Part shown: positions 25,006 through 34,098 of the stretch, piece by piece
Layout of the letters: each line of letters opens with the position of its first letter
Numbering within the stretch: the stretch's first letter is position 1
Source: JABFRG01 sp046351415
Lineage (GTDB): Bacteria; Myxococcota_A; Polyangia; Polyangiales; Polyangiaceae
DNA: 64,000 nt
Reading direction: 5' to 3'
Assembly (NCBI GenBank): GCA_046351415.1
Contig: JAXLYO010000003.1
Span: 124,001-188,000 of the forward strand
Notes under the pieces: generated by a model
Told to the model about the DNA's origin: nothing
Database searches by the model: none
The model's input: only the letters and a program-made list of their open reading frames with translations
Made by a program: the position numbers and the translations under genes

Positions 25006-25947
25006 TCATCGCTTCACGATGAGACCGTCGACACGGTATCGGGCTTGGTCGAGATGGAGATGGTCCTTGTGAAGCGCGTCCCACGGTGGACCGAGAACCA
25101 CGGAGAATGCCCCTTCGTCGTAGGTCCGGCGCGCGGTTTGGCGCAGGAAACGCGCGGAAGCGGTCGCGGGCGGTTCCGTCATGGGTCCCCAACCAGGGTC
25201 GACGGTGATGCGAGTGCCATTTTCCAGTTCGACCCCTCGAATATCGATGGCGTTGACGAAGCTATGCTCACTCGCGAGGTTGAAGCGAACCATCGGCCGA
25301 CACGAGTAGGTACCCACATGGTCGATGCGCTTGACGCGTGAGGAAAACGCGCGCTGCGCCTCCTCCTGCACGATCGTTTCGAATCGAGCGAGACCAAGGG
25401 CTACGAGACACGTGACGGTGGGGGCCGAGCTCCAGCGAACGCCTGTCGGACCAGAGTCGTAGACGACGACTTGCGGTGCGCCGCAGGTTTGCTTGCCCTC
25501 GGCGTGCACCGGTTGCTGGGTCGCGTGCGCTTTGACGCCCAAGGAGGAGAGGCGTGCAAGGCAGTCTGGAATCTCTGCGGGAGGACCCACCACGTAGTCA
25601 TCATCGGGGTCGAGGTTTGCCGCAGCCCAGGCCGCTCTCGGAGGGGCAGGGCTCGGCGATGGCTGCGAAGGGGGCGTGTACTGAGGTGGGTACGGCGGGT
25701 AGGGGGCGCCCGGTCCACCGGGGAGCATCGCGGGTGGCGGCTGCATCCCTCCACCTCCCTGAAACCCTGCGGGACCCGACGGGCCATGCCAACCGAGCGG
25801 CGGCTGTCCGTCAGCACCTGGGGGCGGCCCGCCGTAGGAAGGCGGTGGACCCATTCGAGGGGAACCCGACTCCTCGGGACGACAAGCACCGGTGGAAAGT
25901 CCGAAGACGACCGCGCAAAGGAGGAAGGACGAACGACGTTGACCCAT
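25006..25947 (-). CDS. Extensin-like C-terminal domain protein, lipoprotein
   Basis: A 313-residue product with lipobox GLSTGACRP and a long Pro/Gly-rich linker (residues about 30-110, GPPPSYGGPPPGAD style). The C-terminal domain matches bacterial extensin-like proteins: CLARLSSLGVKAHATQQP, TCLVALGLARFETIV, VKRIDHVGTYSCRPM, then FVNAIDIRGVELENG, and DHLHLD near the end. The Asp in AIDIRG and His in DHLHLD resemble D,D-carboxypeptidase zinc ligands, so a role in peptidoglycan cutting or binding is possible. The ATG at 25947 follows AAGGGAGA. Confidence 0.85.
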   Translation of the reverse strand: MGQRRSSFLLCAVVFGLSTGACRPEESGSPRMGPPPSYGGPPPGADGQPPLGWHGPSGPAGFQGGGGMQPPPAMLPGGPGAPYPPYPPQYTPPSQPSPSPAPPRAAWAAANLDPDDDYVVGPPAEIPDCLARLSSLGVKAHATQQPVHAEGKQTCGAPQVVVYDSGPTGVRWSSAPTVTCLVALGLARFETIVQEEAQRAFSSRVKRIDHVGTYSCRPMVRFNLASEHSFVNAIDIRGVELENGTRITVDPGWGPMTEPPATASARFLRQTARRTYDEGAFSVVLGPPWDALHKDHLHLDQARYRVDGLIVKR

Positions 25948-26162
25948 GGGTATCTCTCCCTTGTAGATTGAGTCGGGCGAAAAGCACAGCACGCGTGGCG
26001 CTCGGAGCGGTCCCGCCCGCGAGCGATCGCATGGCACGCCATGCCGCTACGGCCGGGTGCGCAAGGGCGCACCTCGATCGCGAGAAGTAGGCGCCATTCG
26101 AAGCGCGCGTGCCTGTTTCCGTTCTTCGGGAACTTCGAAGCGGTCTTCCGTGTCGAACGTTC

Positions 26163-27374
26163 ATGCGCCACCCTTCCTTGGCGAGGAACGTGCCCCGGTC
26201 GTGTGCTCTCGTGTTCACCGTGCTCGCCTCTGCTGCGTGCGGGGCTGGGGGCGGGCCCGCGGGAGACAAGGGCGAGCTCGAGGCCGTTCCTGCGCTGCGG
26301 AACTCTGCGTCGGTCGCGTCGCGCTCGGTCCCCGCAGGGAGCGTTTCTGCCACAGGCGTCACGCGAGCGCTCGCTGATGGCGGCGCCGAAGAAGCATCGG
26401 CACCCGGAGTGTGGCGAGTGGAGTATCGAAGCGGACGCAACGGGCAGCCGGTCGTGAGTCGTTGGCCCGAGCTTCAGCATCATTGGACGAAAGGAGCGCC
26501 GAAGGACCTCGTCGCCGAGACGAACCTCTGCTTGCCGAAGGGGGAGTACGTCTTCGACCTCCTTGCGGCACCTTCGTGGCATTCGGACATCACCGTCGAT
26601 GGCGAGCCCGTGATCACCCAACGGGATTACCCGACGGAGCTCTCGAAACCAATTGCGTTTGGCGAACGGTGCAGGACCGTTCGCGCGCATCTCGAGAACC
26701 CGCTCTCTTGGAAGGAACTCATGCTCTCCCTGGTCGTGCGGAAGGCCGCATCTGCTCCTCCCTGTGACGCAGGCTCCTTCCCCACGAAGCAGTGGAACCT
26801 TTGCCTGTTCCATGGAAGAAGTCGTGAAGAGCCGATCGGAACCATGCTCTCGGACAAGCTGGAGGTTCCCGCGAATCAAGCCCCGGGCAAGCACGACTCG
26901 TTCGATTGGTACGCACTCGAAGCTCGCAAGACCGTGTGCTTCTCGAAGGGCACGTACATCGTCCATTCCGACTCCGACGAAACGTTGAACGTCCGTGTCG
27001 GAGAGCAAGTCGTCCTCGATGCCGTGACCACGGGCTTCCTTTACGTGAAGGAGTCGGAGCGGGTGAACCTCGACGGGTGCGCGAAGGTAACCGTCATACA
27101 TACCTATCGGTATGCGCACTCGCGCTTGAAGCTCGGGTGGGCAAAAGTGGGGTCACCCGAGGAACGCGGGTGGGCCGCGGATCGAGCGTGTGGCTTCCGC
27201 TGTGATGCCGAGAGTGTCTGCATACCTGCCAAGGCGCTCGCATCGCCTCACGTGACGGAAGCGACGTGCGTTCCGACGAAGCGTCGCGGTCACTTCGGCG
27301 AGTATTGCGATGACAAACATCGGTGCAGTTTGCAAGCACCTCTCTGCGTCCGCAATCGTTGCTACGAGGACTGA
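26163..27374 (+). CDS. Secreted lipoprotein with repeated beta modules, function unknown
   Basis: A 403-residue product. The signal ends ASAACGAGG (lipobox Cys), followed by an Ala/Ser/Val linker. Two similar modules follow: one near residues 110-190 (TNLCLPKGEYVFDLLAAPSWHSDITVDGEPV) and one near 250-330 (KTVCFSKGTYIVHSDSDETLNVRVGEQVV). Each has a C-L/F-x-K-G-x-Y core, suggesting an internal duplication of a jelly-roll-like domain. A Cys-rich tail follows (CGFRCDAESVCIP, then CDDKHRCSLQAPLCVRNRC). No known family. The 215 bases upstream, to the extensin-like gene, are non-coding as far as I can see. Confidence 0.65.
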   Translation: MRHPSLARNVPRSCALVFTVLASAACGAGGGPAGDKGELEAVPALRNSASVASRSVPAGSVSATGVTRALADGGAEEASAPGVWRVEYRSGRNGQPVVSRWPELQHHWTKGAPKDLVAETNLCLPKGEYVFDLLAAPSWHSDITVDGEPVITQRDYPTELSKPIAFGERCRTVRAHLENPLSWKELMLSLVVRKAASAPPCDAGSFPTKQWNLCLFHGRSREEPIGTMLSDKLEVPANQAPGKHDSFDWYALEARKTVCFSKGTYIVHSDSDETLNVRVGEQVVLDAVTTGFLYVKESERVNLDGCAKVTVIHTYRYAHSRLKLGWAKVGSPEERGWAADRACGFRCDAESVCIPAKALASPHVTEATCVPTKRRGHFGEYCDDKHRCSLQAPLCVRNRCYED

Positions 27375-27390
27375 AGCACGCGGGCCTCCA

Positions 27391-27948
27391 TCAGGTCGCT
27401 CTGCGGATGCGCATGAGGAGGGCGGGGCCATCTGGTGTTTCGACCCGCCCCACGTCCCGAAACCCGGCTTTCCGATAGGCCGCGATGGCGCGCGCGTTGT
27501 CCGGATGTGGATCTGTTTGGATGGACGTGACGCGAGGGTCGGTGAACGCCTTGTCGATGAACGACGTCAACATGCGTGTGCCCTTGCCGCGATCGACGTA
27601 GTGGGGAAGGCCGATGAACTGATCGATACCGACGGCATAGGGGTCGGTTTCGTTCAGCCAATACCCTTCCGCTTGGTGGGCCATCACTCGGTAACACTGG
27701 AGGAACGCGAAGGGCACGTTGCTTTCGCTCACGATGTACTGAACGACCCCAGCGGGCGCGTCGAGGGGGAGCACGTCATCGGTCGAGAGGCGCGGAAGGT
27801 AGTCCTCGTAGACGGCTTCGAGTGTGGTCGCCGGTTCCCAGAAGCGGGTCACGTGGGGTTCGCTGAGCCAGCGATGAAGCATCGGAATGTCCTCACGCCG
27901 CAGGGCGTTGAACGTGAGTACGCTGGCAGTGACGTTGGGCGAACTCAA
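27391..27948 (-). CDS. GNAT acetyltransferase (AAC(6')/IucB-like)
   Basis: The 185-residue product resembles the aminoglycoside 6'-N-acetyltransferase and siderophore-acetylase group: LRREDIPMLHRWLSEPHVTRFW, then GIDQFIGLPHYVDRGKGTRML with the acetyl-CoA pyrophosphate loop, then IQTDPHPDNARAIAAYRKAGF. I place the start at TTG 27948, which overlaps the stop of the upstream gene as TTGA; no ATG occurs before the conserved region. Substrate not predicted, so antibiotic resistance should not be assumed. Confidence 0.82.
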   Translation of the reverse strand: MSSPNVTASVLTFNALRREDIPMLHRWLSEPHVTRFWEPATTLEAVYEDYLPRLSTDDVLPLDAPAGVVQYIVSESNVPFAFLQCYRVMAHQAEGYWLNETDPYAVGIDQFIGLPHYVDRGKGTRMLTSFIDKAFTDPRVTSIQTDPHPDNARAIAAYRKAGFRDVGRVETPDGPALLMRIRRAT

Positions 27949-28769
27949 AGCAGGGGGAGCTCGAGGGACACCGTGGAGGCGTCGATGGCAGACAGCGTAT
28001 AGCCGCACCGCCAAAGGTCCATGAGCGGGCGTACGGGATTCTCTCGCTCCGAGAGTCCCGCTGCGCGCCACAGAAAGTCGACGAACGCCGCGTGTCCGAT
28101 GCCTTCTGCGAGGCCCTTTCGGTTTTCGAACCGACGAAAGACGCCTTCCTCGACTTCCGTTGCGAGCGTCCGCGCGCGCTTCCGTATCGTCGCGATCGAT
28201 TCGTGGTTGTTCAAGGCACGATCGGCGCGTTGCCGGGAGTTCTCGAGGAGATCGCGCATGCCTTCGAAGTCACGCTCGAAGGGCACCCATCGGAGGCGAG
28301 CAGGGAGAACGGTGCCGGAGGCCGCGAGCGCCCCGCGGAGGTCGAGGGCAGCGCGCTCTGCGGCTTCGACTCCTTCGTCGTCGCTGGCGAGCGCGACAGC
28401 TGCATCGAGACGCTCCGCTGCTTTGGCATCGCGGAAGCGCTTTCGGTCGAGCCACGATCGAGGCGCGATGGTCGCCCACAGGTCCATCAAGTTGCCGTCG
28501 ACGTCCGGGCGCGAAAGAGCGCGCCACTCGCGTTCGAGCTCGGTCATCTGGCGATTGACGACGCCCGTGCCCGAAAGAAACACAGCGGCGCGCGCCTCTT
28601 CGATCCGTGACACACATTGCGCGATGGCCTGTGCGCGCTTCTCTGCCGCATGTCGCCGCGCCTCGACGTGGGCCTCTCGCGCGGCGAGACAGGCGCTCAG
28701 CTTCGGTCTTGCGGGCCGAAGGACTTCACCCAAGAGATTCGACCAGGAACGGTGTGCGGCCAGGGTCAT
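27945..28769 (-). CDS. Helical hypothetical protein
   Basis: A product of about 274 residues, mostly helical and Ala/Arg/Glu rich. Likely coiled coil lies at about 25-80 (HVEARRHAAEKRAQAIAQCVSRIEEARAAVFL) and about 160-230. No signal or membrane segment. The ATG 28769 start lacks a clear ribosome site; an upstream ATG at 28871 is in frame but overlaps the divergent gene. No family recognised. Its stop overlaps the acetyltransferase start (TTGA), so the pair is coupled. Confidence 0.6.
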   Translation of the reverse strand: MTLAAHRSWSNLLGEVLRPARPKLSACLAAREAHVEARRHAAEKRAQAIAQCVSRIEEARAAVFLSGTGVVNRQMTELEREWRALSRPDVDGNLMDLWATIAPRSWLDRKRFRDAKAAERLDAAVALASDDEGVEAAERAALDLRGALAASGTVLPARLRWVPFERDFEGMRDLLENSRQRADRALNNHESIATIRKRARTLATEVEEGVFRRFENRKGLAEGIGHAAFVDFLWRAAGLSERENPVRPLMDLWRCGYTLSAIDASTVSLELPLL

Positions 28770-28869
28770 CAGGGAAAAGCGTTGCAGATGGGCGCGACCT
28801 TTGCAACGCCGGGTATGCCGAAAAGCACCGGCAAACGCCCCCCCATTGCCGTAAAGTGTTGGAAGACGC

Positions 28870-29277
28870 ATGACCCTGAACGAGCCCGTCCACCTTCAAG
28901 GCCGAAGCGCGAGTCTGACCTTCCGGAAGGTCGCGCGTGAAGTGGTCGTTCTCGAAATTACAGGAAGCGATGGCGGCGAACATGGAAAGGCGCCCTTCGC
29001 TTGTCTCGAACGTGCTCTCGCCGACGGCCCCTTCTCGCTTTTCGTCGATGCGCGCGACACCAAAGGCGCGTCGCTCGACGTGAGCAACAGTTGGGCCCAG
29101 TGGCTGGCGCGCAATCGCCATCGGCTGGGCCGCGTCCACATGCTGACCGGCTCCCGCTTCGTGAAACTCACCGCTGACTTCGTCCGAAGGTTCGCCGGGC
29201 TCGGCGACATGATGGTGCTCTACGACGATCCGAGCGTTTTCGAAGAGACCCTAGAAGCCGCCACCCACGTCGCGTAG
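28870..29277 (+). CDS. STAS/SpoIIAA-like small protein
   Basis: The 135-residue product has alternating strands and helices like STAS or SpoIIAA-like proteins: VVVLEITGSDGG, then FSLFVDARDTKGASLDV, then RVHMLTGSRFVKLTADFVRRFAGL, then MMVLYDDPSVFEETLEAA. The order strand-helix-strand with Asp after the second strand is typical, but the phospho-Ser motif of anti-anti-sigma factors (DSSG) is absent. GGAAG precedes the ATG. It lies 18 bases before the acyltransferase gene and may be in its operon. Confidence 0.6.
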   Translation: MTLNEPVHLQGRSASLTFRKVAREVVVLEITGSDGGEHGKAPFACLERALADGPFSLFVDARDTKGASLDVSNSWAQWLARNRHRLGRVHMLTGSRFVKLTADFVRRFAGLGDMMVLYDDPSVFEETLEAATHVA

Positions 29278-29295
29278 TCTCGGGCGCGTGGCACC

Positions 29296-29946
29296 ATGAA
29301 AACGAAACGCGCGAGACTCAGGGTCGACAACGTTCCCTGGCATCTCAAACTCCCTTTCCTCGCCTTCGGACACGGGGCGGGCCTTCTGGCATATGCAGCC
29401 ACTCGCCTCATTCGAAAGACGTGCAACGTTCGTATCGAAGGCGAGCTTCCGAGCGAAGCGCAGCCCACCGTGTATTGCATCTGGCACGAGAACCTCGCGC
29501 CATTGTTCGTTGCCTTTCCGCGGCTATCGAAGCAGGTCTGGATGAACCACCCGGCCTGGTACATGCTCCCGATCCACGTGATGCTTCGGCACTACGGCGT
29601 GAAGGACCTGTGCCTCGGCAGTACGGGCAACGGTGGCAAACAAGCACTCGCCGACGTCGTCGCCCGCATTCGTAGCGGCCAATCGACCACGCTCGCCGTC
29701 GACGGACCGGCTGGGCCGTATCACGACCTCAAGGCCGGTGCATGGCTCATGGGGTACGAAGGAGGCGCCCCCATCGTGCCCCTGTCGTTCCAGTGCAGCC
29801 GAGCGATTCGCCTCCCGGGTTGGGACAAGAAGGTCATTCCTTTGCCATTCTCCGACATCACGATTCGCGTGAGCGAGCCCCTCGTCGCCCGGGAAGAAGC
29901 GAAGGAAGCCGACCACCTGTGGATCGCGGAGCGCCTCAGCGCCTAG
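29296..29946 (+). CDS. DUF374-family lysophospholipid acyltransferase-like protein
   Basis: A 216-residue membrane-associated enzyme of the DUF374 group within the LPLAT superfamily. Signatures are VYCIWHENLAPLF, taking the place of the HxxxxD acceptor motif, then LGSTGNGGKQALADVVARIRSG, then LAVDGPAGPYHDLKAGAWLMGYEGGAPIVPLSF. One hydrophobic segment near the N-terminus (LLAYAATRLI) should anchor it to the membrane. Family members transfer acyl chains to lipid A-like or phospholipid acceptors; the acceptor here is unknown. Confidence 0.88.
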   Translation: MKTKRARLRVDNVPWHLKLPFLAFGHGAGLLAYAATRLIRKTCNVRIEGELPSEAQPTVYCIWHENLAPLFVAFPRLSKQVWMNHPAWYMLPIHVMLRHYGVKDLCLGSTGNGGKQALADVVARIRSGQSTTLAVDGPAGPYHDLKAGAWLMGYEGGAPIVPLSFQCSRAIRLPGWDKKVIPLPFSDITIRVSEPLVAREEAKEADHLWIAERLSA

Positions 29947-29966
29947 GCTAGGGCACGGCTCATGAC

Positions 29967-30260
29967 TCAGCGGTAGGGCGTCGACTGCTCGCTTTCGAGC
30001 AAGTGAACACCTGATGGGGGACTCGGTTGGAGCCCTTCGAGGCCCGACCAATAGAGCTCACTGAATCCGCAGGCCGCGCACACGTAGGCGTCGATGCATC
30101 CAGCGTCATACGACATCGAAAATCGATCATTTGTCTTACGGCCCACCGCCTGAAGCGGAACATTCGCGCCATTCACGTACTGCGGGTCCTTCACGCCGAT
30201 CTTCTCGATGCGCCAGATTCGTCCATGTTGGCACTTCGTACACCGAAGGGTCGTTTTCAT
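29967..30260 (-). CDS. Small zinc-ribbon-like protein
   Basis: A 97-residue product with two CxxC pairs: TLRCTKCQHGRIW and YVCAACGFSELYW, separated by about 60 residues. This spacing and the flanking aromatic residues suggest a zinc ribbon. The start is ATG 30260; an in-frame ATG 36 bases upstream is possible. Close homologues are annotated as hypothetical proteins. The kinase-TolB gene begins divergently 90 bases away. Confidence 0.7.
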   Translation of the reverse strand: MKTTLRCTKCQHGRIWRIEKIGVKDPQYVNGANVPLQAVGRKTNDRFSMSYDAGCIDAYVCAACGFSELYWSGLEGLQPSPPSGVHLLESEQSTPYR

Positions 30261-30349
30261 GCCGCGATGGTACCGTGCGCAGCGAGCGTCGTGCATCGAA
30301 AAGGCGGGCGCGCGCCGCGGCGCGCAAGTAAGATCCGATCACCCTTTCG

Positions 30350-32827
30350 ATGTCGGACAACAAGAACCCGATCCTCGGCACGGATCACACGCTCGTGGCC
30401 GACCAGACGGCGGGAGTCCTGCGCCCCGCCTTCGATGGAGGCGACGCTGGCGCCGGGCTCCCGTTCTCCATTCCGCCCGAGGGCAACGTTGCCGGCACGC
30501 TGCTCGGTGGTCGCTACGAGGTGATCGGGCTCCTCGGGGCTGGTGGGATGGGGAGCGTGTATCGGGCTCACGATCGCGAACTCGACGAGAACGTTGCCCT
30601 GAAGGTGCTCAGTCGCGAGATGTTGGCAGCGCCAGGCATTTTGGAAAGGTTCCGCCAAGAGGTGAAGCTCGCACGACGGGTGACGCATCTCAACGTCGCA
30701 CGGACGTTCGACATCGGCGAACACGAGGGCCAGAAGTTTCTCACCATGGAACTGGTCGAAGGAGAACCCCTCTCTCGCATCTTGGAACGCGAAGGCCCCC
30801 TTTCCGTTCGTCGGATGCTCGACATCGCAAAACCCATCTGCAACGGTCTCGGCGCGGCTCACGGGGCAGAGGTCGTGCACCGGGACCTCAAGCCCGACAA
30901 CATCCTCATCAGCAAGGATGGTCGTGTGGTCATCACCGATTTCGGCATCGCGCGCGCGTTCGCTGGAAGCGCAGTGAAGACGCAGGGCCTGCCCATCGGC
31001 ACGCCAGCGTATATGGCTCCGGAACAGGTCGAAGGGAAAGCAGACATCGACGCGCGCGCAGACATCTACGCGCTCGGGACGATGCTCTTCGAGATGGCGA
31101 CGGGCATGCGCGCTTGGGATGGTGATGCGGCGCTCTCCGTCGCCGTTGCGCGACTGATGAGTCCGCCTCCAGACCCACGCGACAAGCGCGCCGACTTGCC
31201 GGATGAAGTCGCGGAAATGATCCTACGGTGCATGCAGCAACGGCCGGAGGAGAGATACTCCAGCGTCACGGAGATCTTGGCGGCGATGGACGCGCTCGAC
31301 GAAGCGGCGATTTCGCACAGCGCGCCCCGCCATCCACCGTCGTCACGCGGGCCCCGTCACGGGGATCATACCGCTGCAGGCGACAAGGCCGTCGCGGTCT
31401 TGCCCTTTCGCAACGCGGGCGACGCCGGGGACGACTACCTCGCCGACGGACTCACCGACGACATTCTCGACGCGCTGTCGATGCGACCTGGGCTGAAGGT
31501 CCGATCGCGCGGAGCCGTGGCCGCATTCAAAGGAAACTTCGCCGACCCCAAGGAGCTCGGGCGCGCCCTGCGCGTTCACGTCATCGTTGCCGGCTCCGTG
31601 CGACGCATCGGTTCGCAGTTGCGCGTCACGGTACGTCTCGTCAGCGTCCCCGATGGCTTCCAGCTTTGGGCGAAGCGATTCGACAGGCCCACGGGGGAGG
31701 TTCTCCTCGTGGGAGACGAAGCGGCCCGTTCCATTGCCGCCGTCCTCACGGTCGCACGCCGAACCCAGCCCGAAGTTGCCAAGCAGGAGGCGGGAGAGGT
31801 AATCGACCTCTACCTGCGTGGGCGACACGAGTACCACAAGTTCTGGGGCGACTCGAACGCGCGCGCGATCGACTTGTTCCAGCGCGCGCTGGCACTCGCG
31901 CCCGACCATCCTCGCGTGCTCGGAGCCTATGCGCTCGCGCTCATGCGACGGTTCCAGATCGAGGCAGGTCAGGACGCGGCTGCCGACGAGGCGCTCGAAG
32001 TTGCACGCCGCGCGCTCGGAATCGATCCCGCGAATGCCGAAGCCCACGTGGCACTCGCAGGGATCGCATGGGCCCATGGCGATGCCGTGACGGCCGCGCG
32101 TGAGCTGGTCTTCGCACGCGAGAGCAACCCGCGACTCGGCGACGCGGAAGACTACTACGGGCGTTTGCTCATGGAGGTCGGACTCATCGACGAGGGCATC
32201 TCTCACTTGGTCGCGGCGGCCGATGCCGAACCGGGTGTTCGTGCGCACACGCTCGTGGACATCGCGCGCGGTCGAGCACTACAGGGCTCGTGGAAAGAAG
32301 CGTTCACTCTCCTCGAAAAGCCGATGACGCGGGACGTTTCGTCCATCAACAACTATTGGCTCGTCCGTACACGTCTCGTTGGCTGGAAGGACGACCGTCA
32401 GCTCGCGCAAGAGTGGTTGATGGAGCTCGCCTCCGAACCCGACTTCGAAGCGAAGACAATGGCCATGGGCATTCTCGCGACGATTCTGAGTCGCCGAATC
32501 CCGCATGAAGCACTCAAGTTCTTGAACGAGCGGACGCGGCACAGCCCCGAGATGCTGCGTCGTCGCGCCTTCATGGGTCAAATTCAGGCCGAAGTTGCCG
32601 GTCTGCTTGGAGACACGCCCGCTTGTGTGCGCGCCCTCTGCGACGCCGATCGCGCAGCGCTCTACGATCTGGCGTGGCTCGAAAGGTGCCCGCTCCTTTC
32701 GGCTGCGCGCGCTCATCCCGATTACGCACGTGTCCTCGATAGCGTTCGGGCTCGCGCCGCGGAAGTGAAGGCCGCGTTCGGCATCGTCCCTTCCGACGTC
32801 GGTCTTCTGGACACGCTCGAGCGATAG
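30350..32827 (+). CDS. Ser/Thr protein kinase with TolB-like and TPR domains
   Basis: An 825-residue modular protein. The kinase domain (about 55-315) has P-loop LLGAGGMGSVY, VALKVL, HRDLKPDN, TDFGIA and APEQV. It is followed by a FlgO/TolB-like adenylate-cyclase-associated domain (about 345-480): VAVLPFRNAGDAGDDYLADGLTDDILDAL, then VIVAGSVRRIGSQLRVTVRLV. The C-terminal half holds TPR-like helical repeats (LDLYLRGRHEYHKFW onward). No membrane segment. This kinase-TolB-TPR layout is common in myxobacteria and probably links phosphorylation to protein scaffolding. A stand-alone gene. Confidence 0.9.
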   Translation: MSDNKNPILGTDHTLVADQTAGVLRPAFDGGDAGAGLPFSIPPEGNVAGTLLGGRYEVIGLLGAGGMGSVYRAHDRELDENVALKVLSREMLAAPGILERFRQEVKLARRVTHLNVARTFDIGEHEGQKFLTMELVEGEPLSRILEREGPLSVRRMLDIAKPICNGLGAAHGAEVVHRDLKPDNILISKDGRVVITDFGIARAFAGSAVKTQGLPIGTPAYMAPEQVEGKADIDARADIYALGTMLFEMATGMRAWDGDAALSVAVARLMSPPPDPRDKRADLPDEVAEMILRCMQQRPEERYSSVTEILAAMDALDEAAISHSAPRHPPSSRGPRHGDHTAAGDKAVAVLPFRNAGDAGDDYLADGLTDDILDALSMRPGLKVRSRGAVAAFKGNFADPKELGRALRVHVIVAGSVRRIGSQLRVTVRLVSVPDGFQLWAKRFDRPTGEVLLVGDEAARSIAAVLTVARRTQPEVAKQEAGEVIDLYLRGRHEYHKFWGDSNARAIDLFQRALALAPDHPRVLGAYALALMRRFQIEAGQDAAADEALEVARRALGIDPANAEAHVALAGIAWAHGDAVTAARELVFARESNPRLGDAEDYYGRLLMEVGLIDEGISHLVAAADAEPGVRAHTLVDIARGRALQGSWKEAFTLLEKPMTRDVSSINNYWLVRTRLVGWKDDRQLAQEWLMELASEPDFEAKTMAMGILATILSRRIPHEALKFLNERTRHSPEMLRRRAFMGQIQAEVAGLLGDTPACVRALCDADRAALYDLAWLERCPLLSAARAHPDYARVLDSVRARAAEVKAAFGIVPSDVGLLDTLER

Positions 32828-32837
32828 ACCTTCGCAG

Positions 32838-33959
32838 CTAGCTCGTGGACAGAGCTTGGACCACCTGCACGAGCCGCTCGATGTCGTGCTCGTCGTTCCA
32901 GAACCCAACGGACGCCCGGACGTACTCGGTGCCGGGAATGCTCCGAACGAGAACACCCGCGTCTTCGAGGCGCGTTGCCGCGATCGAGGCCGCTACGCCT
33001 TCGAGCGTGAACGAGACGATCGTCGAAGCGCGTTCGACCGAAACGACGCGGACGTTCGGAAGCGCCGCAAGGTTCGCGCGCAGAAGGATCGCCTTTTCCA
33101 TGGCCGCATCCAAAGCTCCAGCTTCGACTTGGGTCTTGTGCCAGAGGAGCGCTGCGCGAATACCCGCGAGCGAGGTCATGGAGAGGGTCGAAGCATCGAG
33201 CCTTCGAGTCGTCGTCCACTCTGCCATGGGTTGGGCGAAGCGGTCTTTCGACAAGTACCAGGGCCAAGGCGTGCCGAGCGACGCGAGCGCTCGTGGATGA
33301 ACCCAAAGAGCACCTGTTCCGGAGGGCCCGCAGAACCATTTTTGGCCGCTGACGGTGTAGAAGTCGACGCCCGTCGCATGAAGGTCGACCGGTATCGCGC
33401 CGGTAGACTGAGCGCCATCGACCAGTACGGGAACGCCGCTCTTGCGCGCGGCAGCGGCAATGTCGGCGAGCGGGAGGACATCGCCGTTGGTCCAGAGGAC
33501 ATGCGAGACCGCAACGAGGCGCGTTTCAGGTCGAATGGATTCCGCGAGCGACTTCGGGTCGACAGCTCGCACCGTGACACCCCACACGCGCGCGACTTCC
33601 TCGAGCGGCGCGGTCAGGCCCGGATGCTCTTGGGTCGTCGTCAGCACCTCGTCGCCTGCTTTCCAGCGGAGACCCCACAAGACCGTGTTCACTCCATCCG
33701 TCGTGCAGTGGTTGAGGGCTAGCTCGGTCGAGGGCACGCCGAGCGAGGCACCGAACGCTGCACGCACCTCGTCCATTTCGTCGAGCCACGCATGCAGCGC
33801 ATCATGCCCGATACGACCCCGAAGCAACGAGGACTCGGAATGCGCGACCATGGCTTCGTGCGCGGCGCGCGGCAGGGGGCCAAATGTGCCGGCATTGAAG
33901 TAGGCGTTCTGCTGCGTAGAGGGCAGGGCGCTTCGCGCGAGCTCGACGTCGAAGGACAT
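32838..33959 (-). CDS. Class V aminotransferase/cysteine desulfurase-like PLP enzyme
   Basis: A 373-residue fold-type I PLP enzyme. Markers are NAGTFGPLPRAAHEAM at the N-terminus, LNHCTTDGVNTVLWG for the phosphate-binding turn, EHPGLTAPLEEVAR, VLVDGAQSTGAIPVDL with the PLP-binding Asp, and the Schiff-base Lys in YTVSGQKWFCGPSGTGALWV. The GPSG loop after Lys is typical of isopenicillin-N epimerase and selenocysteine-lyase-like members. No Cys at the desulfurase active-site loop was recognised, so true desulfurase activity is doubtful. Substrate unknown. Confidence 0.86.
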   Translation of the reverse strand: MSFDVELARSALPSTQQNAYFNAGTFGPLPRAAHEAMVAHSESSLLRGRIGHDALHAWLDEMDEVRAAFGASLGVPSTELALNHCTTDGVNTVLWGLRWKAGDEVLTTTQEHPGLTAPLEEVARVWGVTVRAVDPKSLAESIRPETRLVAVSHVLWTNGDVLPLADIAAAARKSGVPVLVDGAQSTGAIPVDLHATGVDFYTVSGQKWFCGPSGTGALWVHPRALASLGTPWPWYLSKDRFAQPMAEWTTTRRLDASTLSMTSLAGIRAALLWHKTQVEAGALDAAMEKAILLRANLAALPNVRVVSVERASTIVSFTLEGVAASIAATRLEDAGVLVRSIPGTEYVRASVGFWNDEHDIERLVQVVQALSTS

Positions 33960-34098
33960 GGATTCGCTCTACCACGCGCGTCGTACACGCGTAAGCGCCG
34001 GCCGCTCCTCGCTCGCTCTTCGGAGGGCCGCAAGCTGTCCCAAAATCATCGGTGGTCTGGCACCTAGCGGGGGCGACACTCGGGTATAGTCGAAGGCG

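Noticed and set aside
27391..27948. Antibiotic-resistance role for the AAC(6')-like acetyltransferase
   Set aside because: The AAC(6')/IucB fold group includes many enzymes not linked to resistance, and no resistance context is present.
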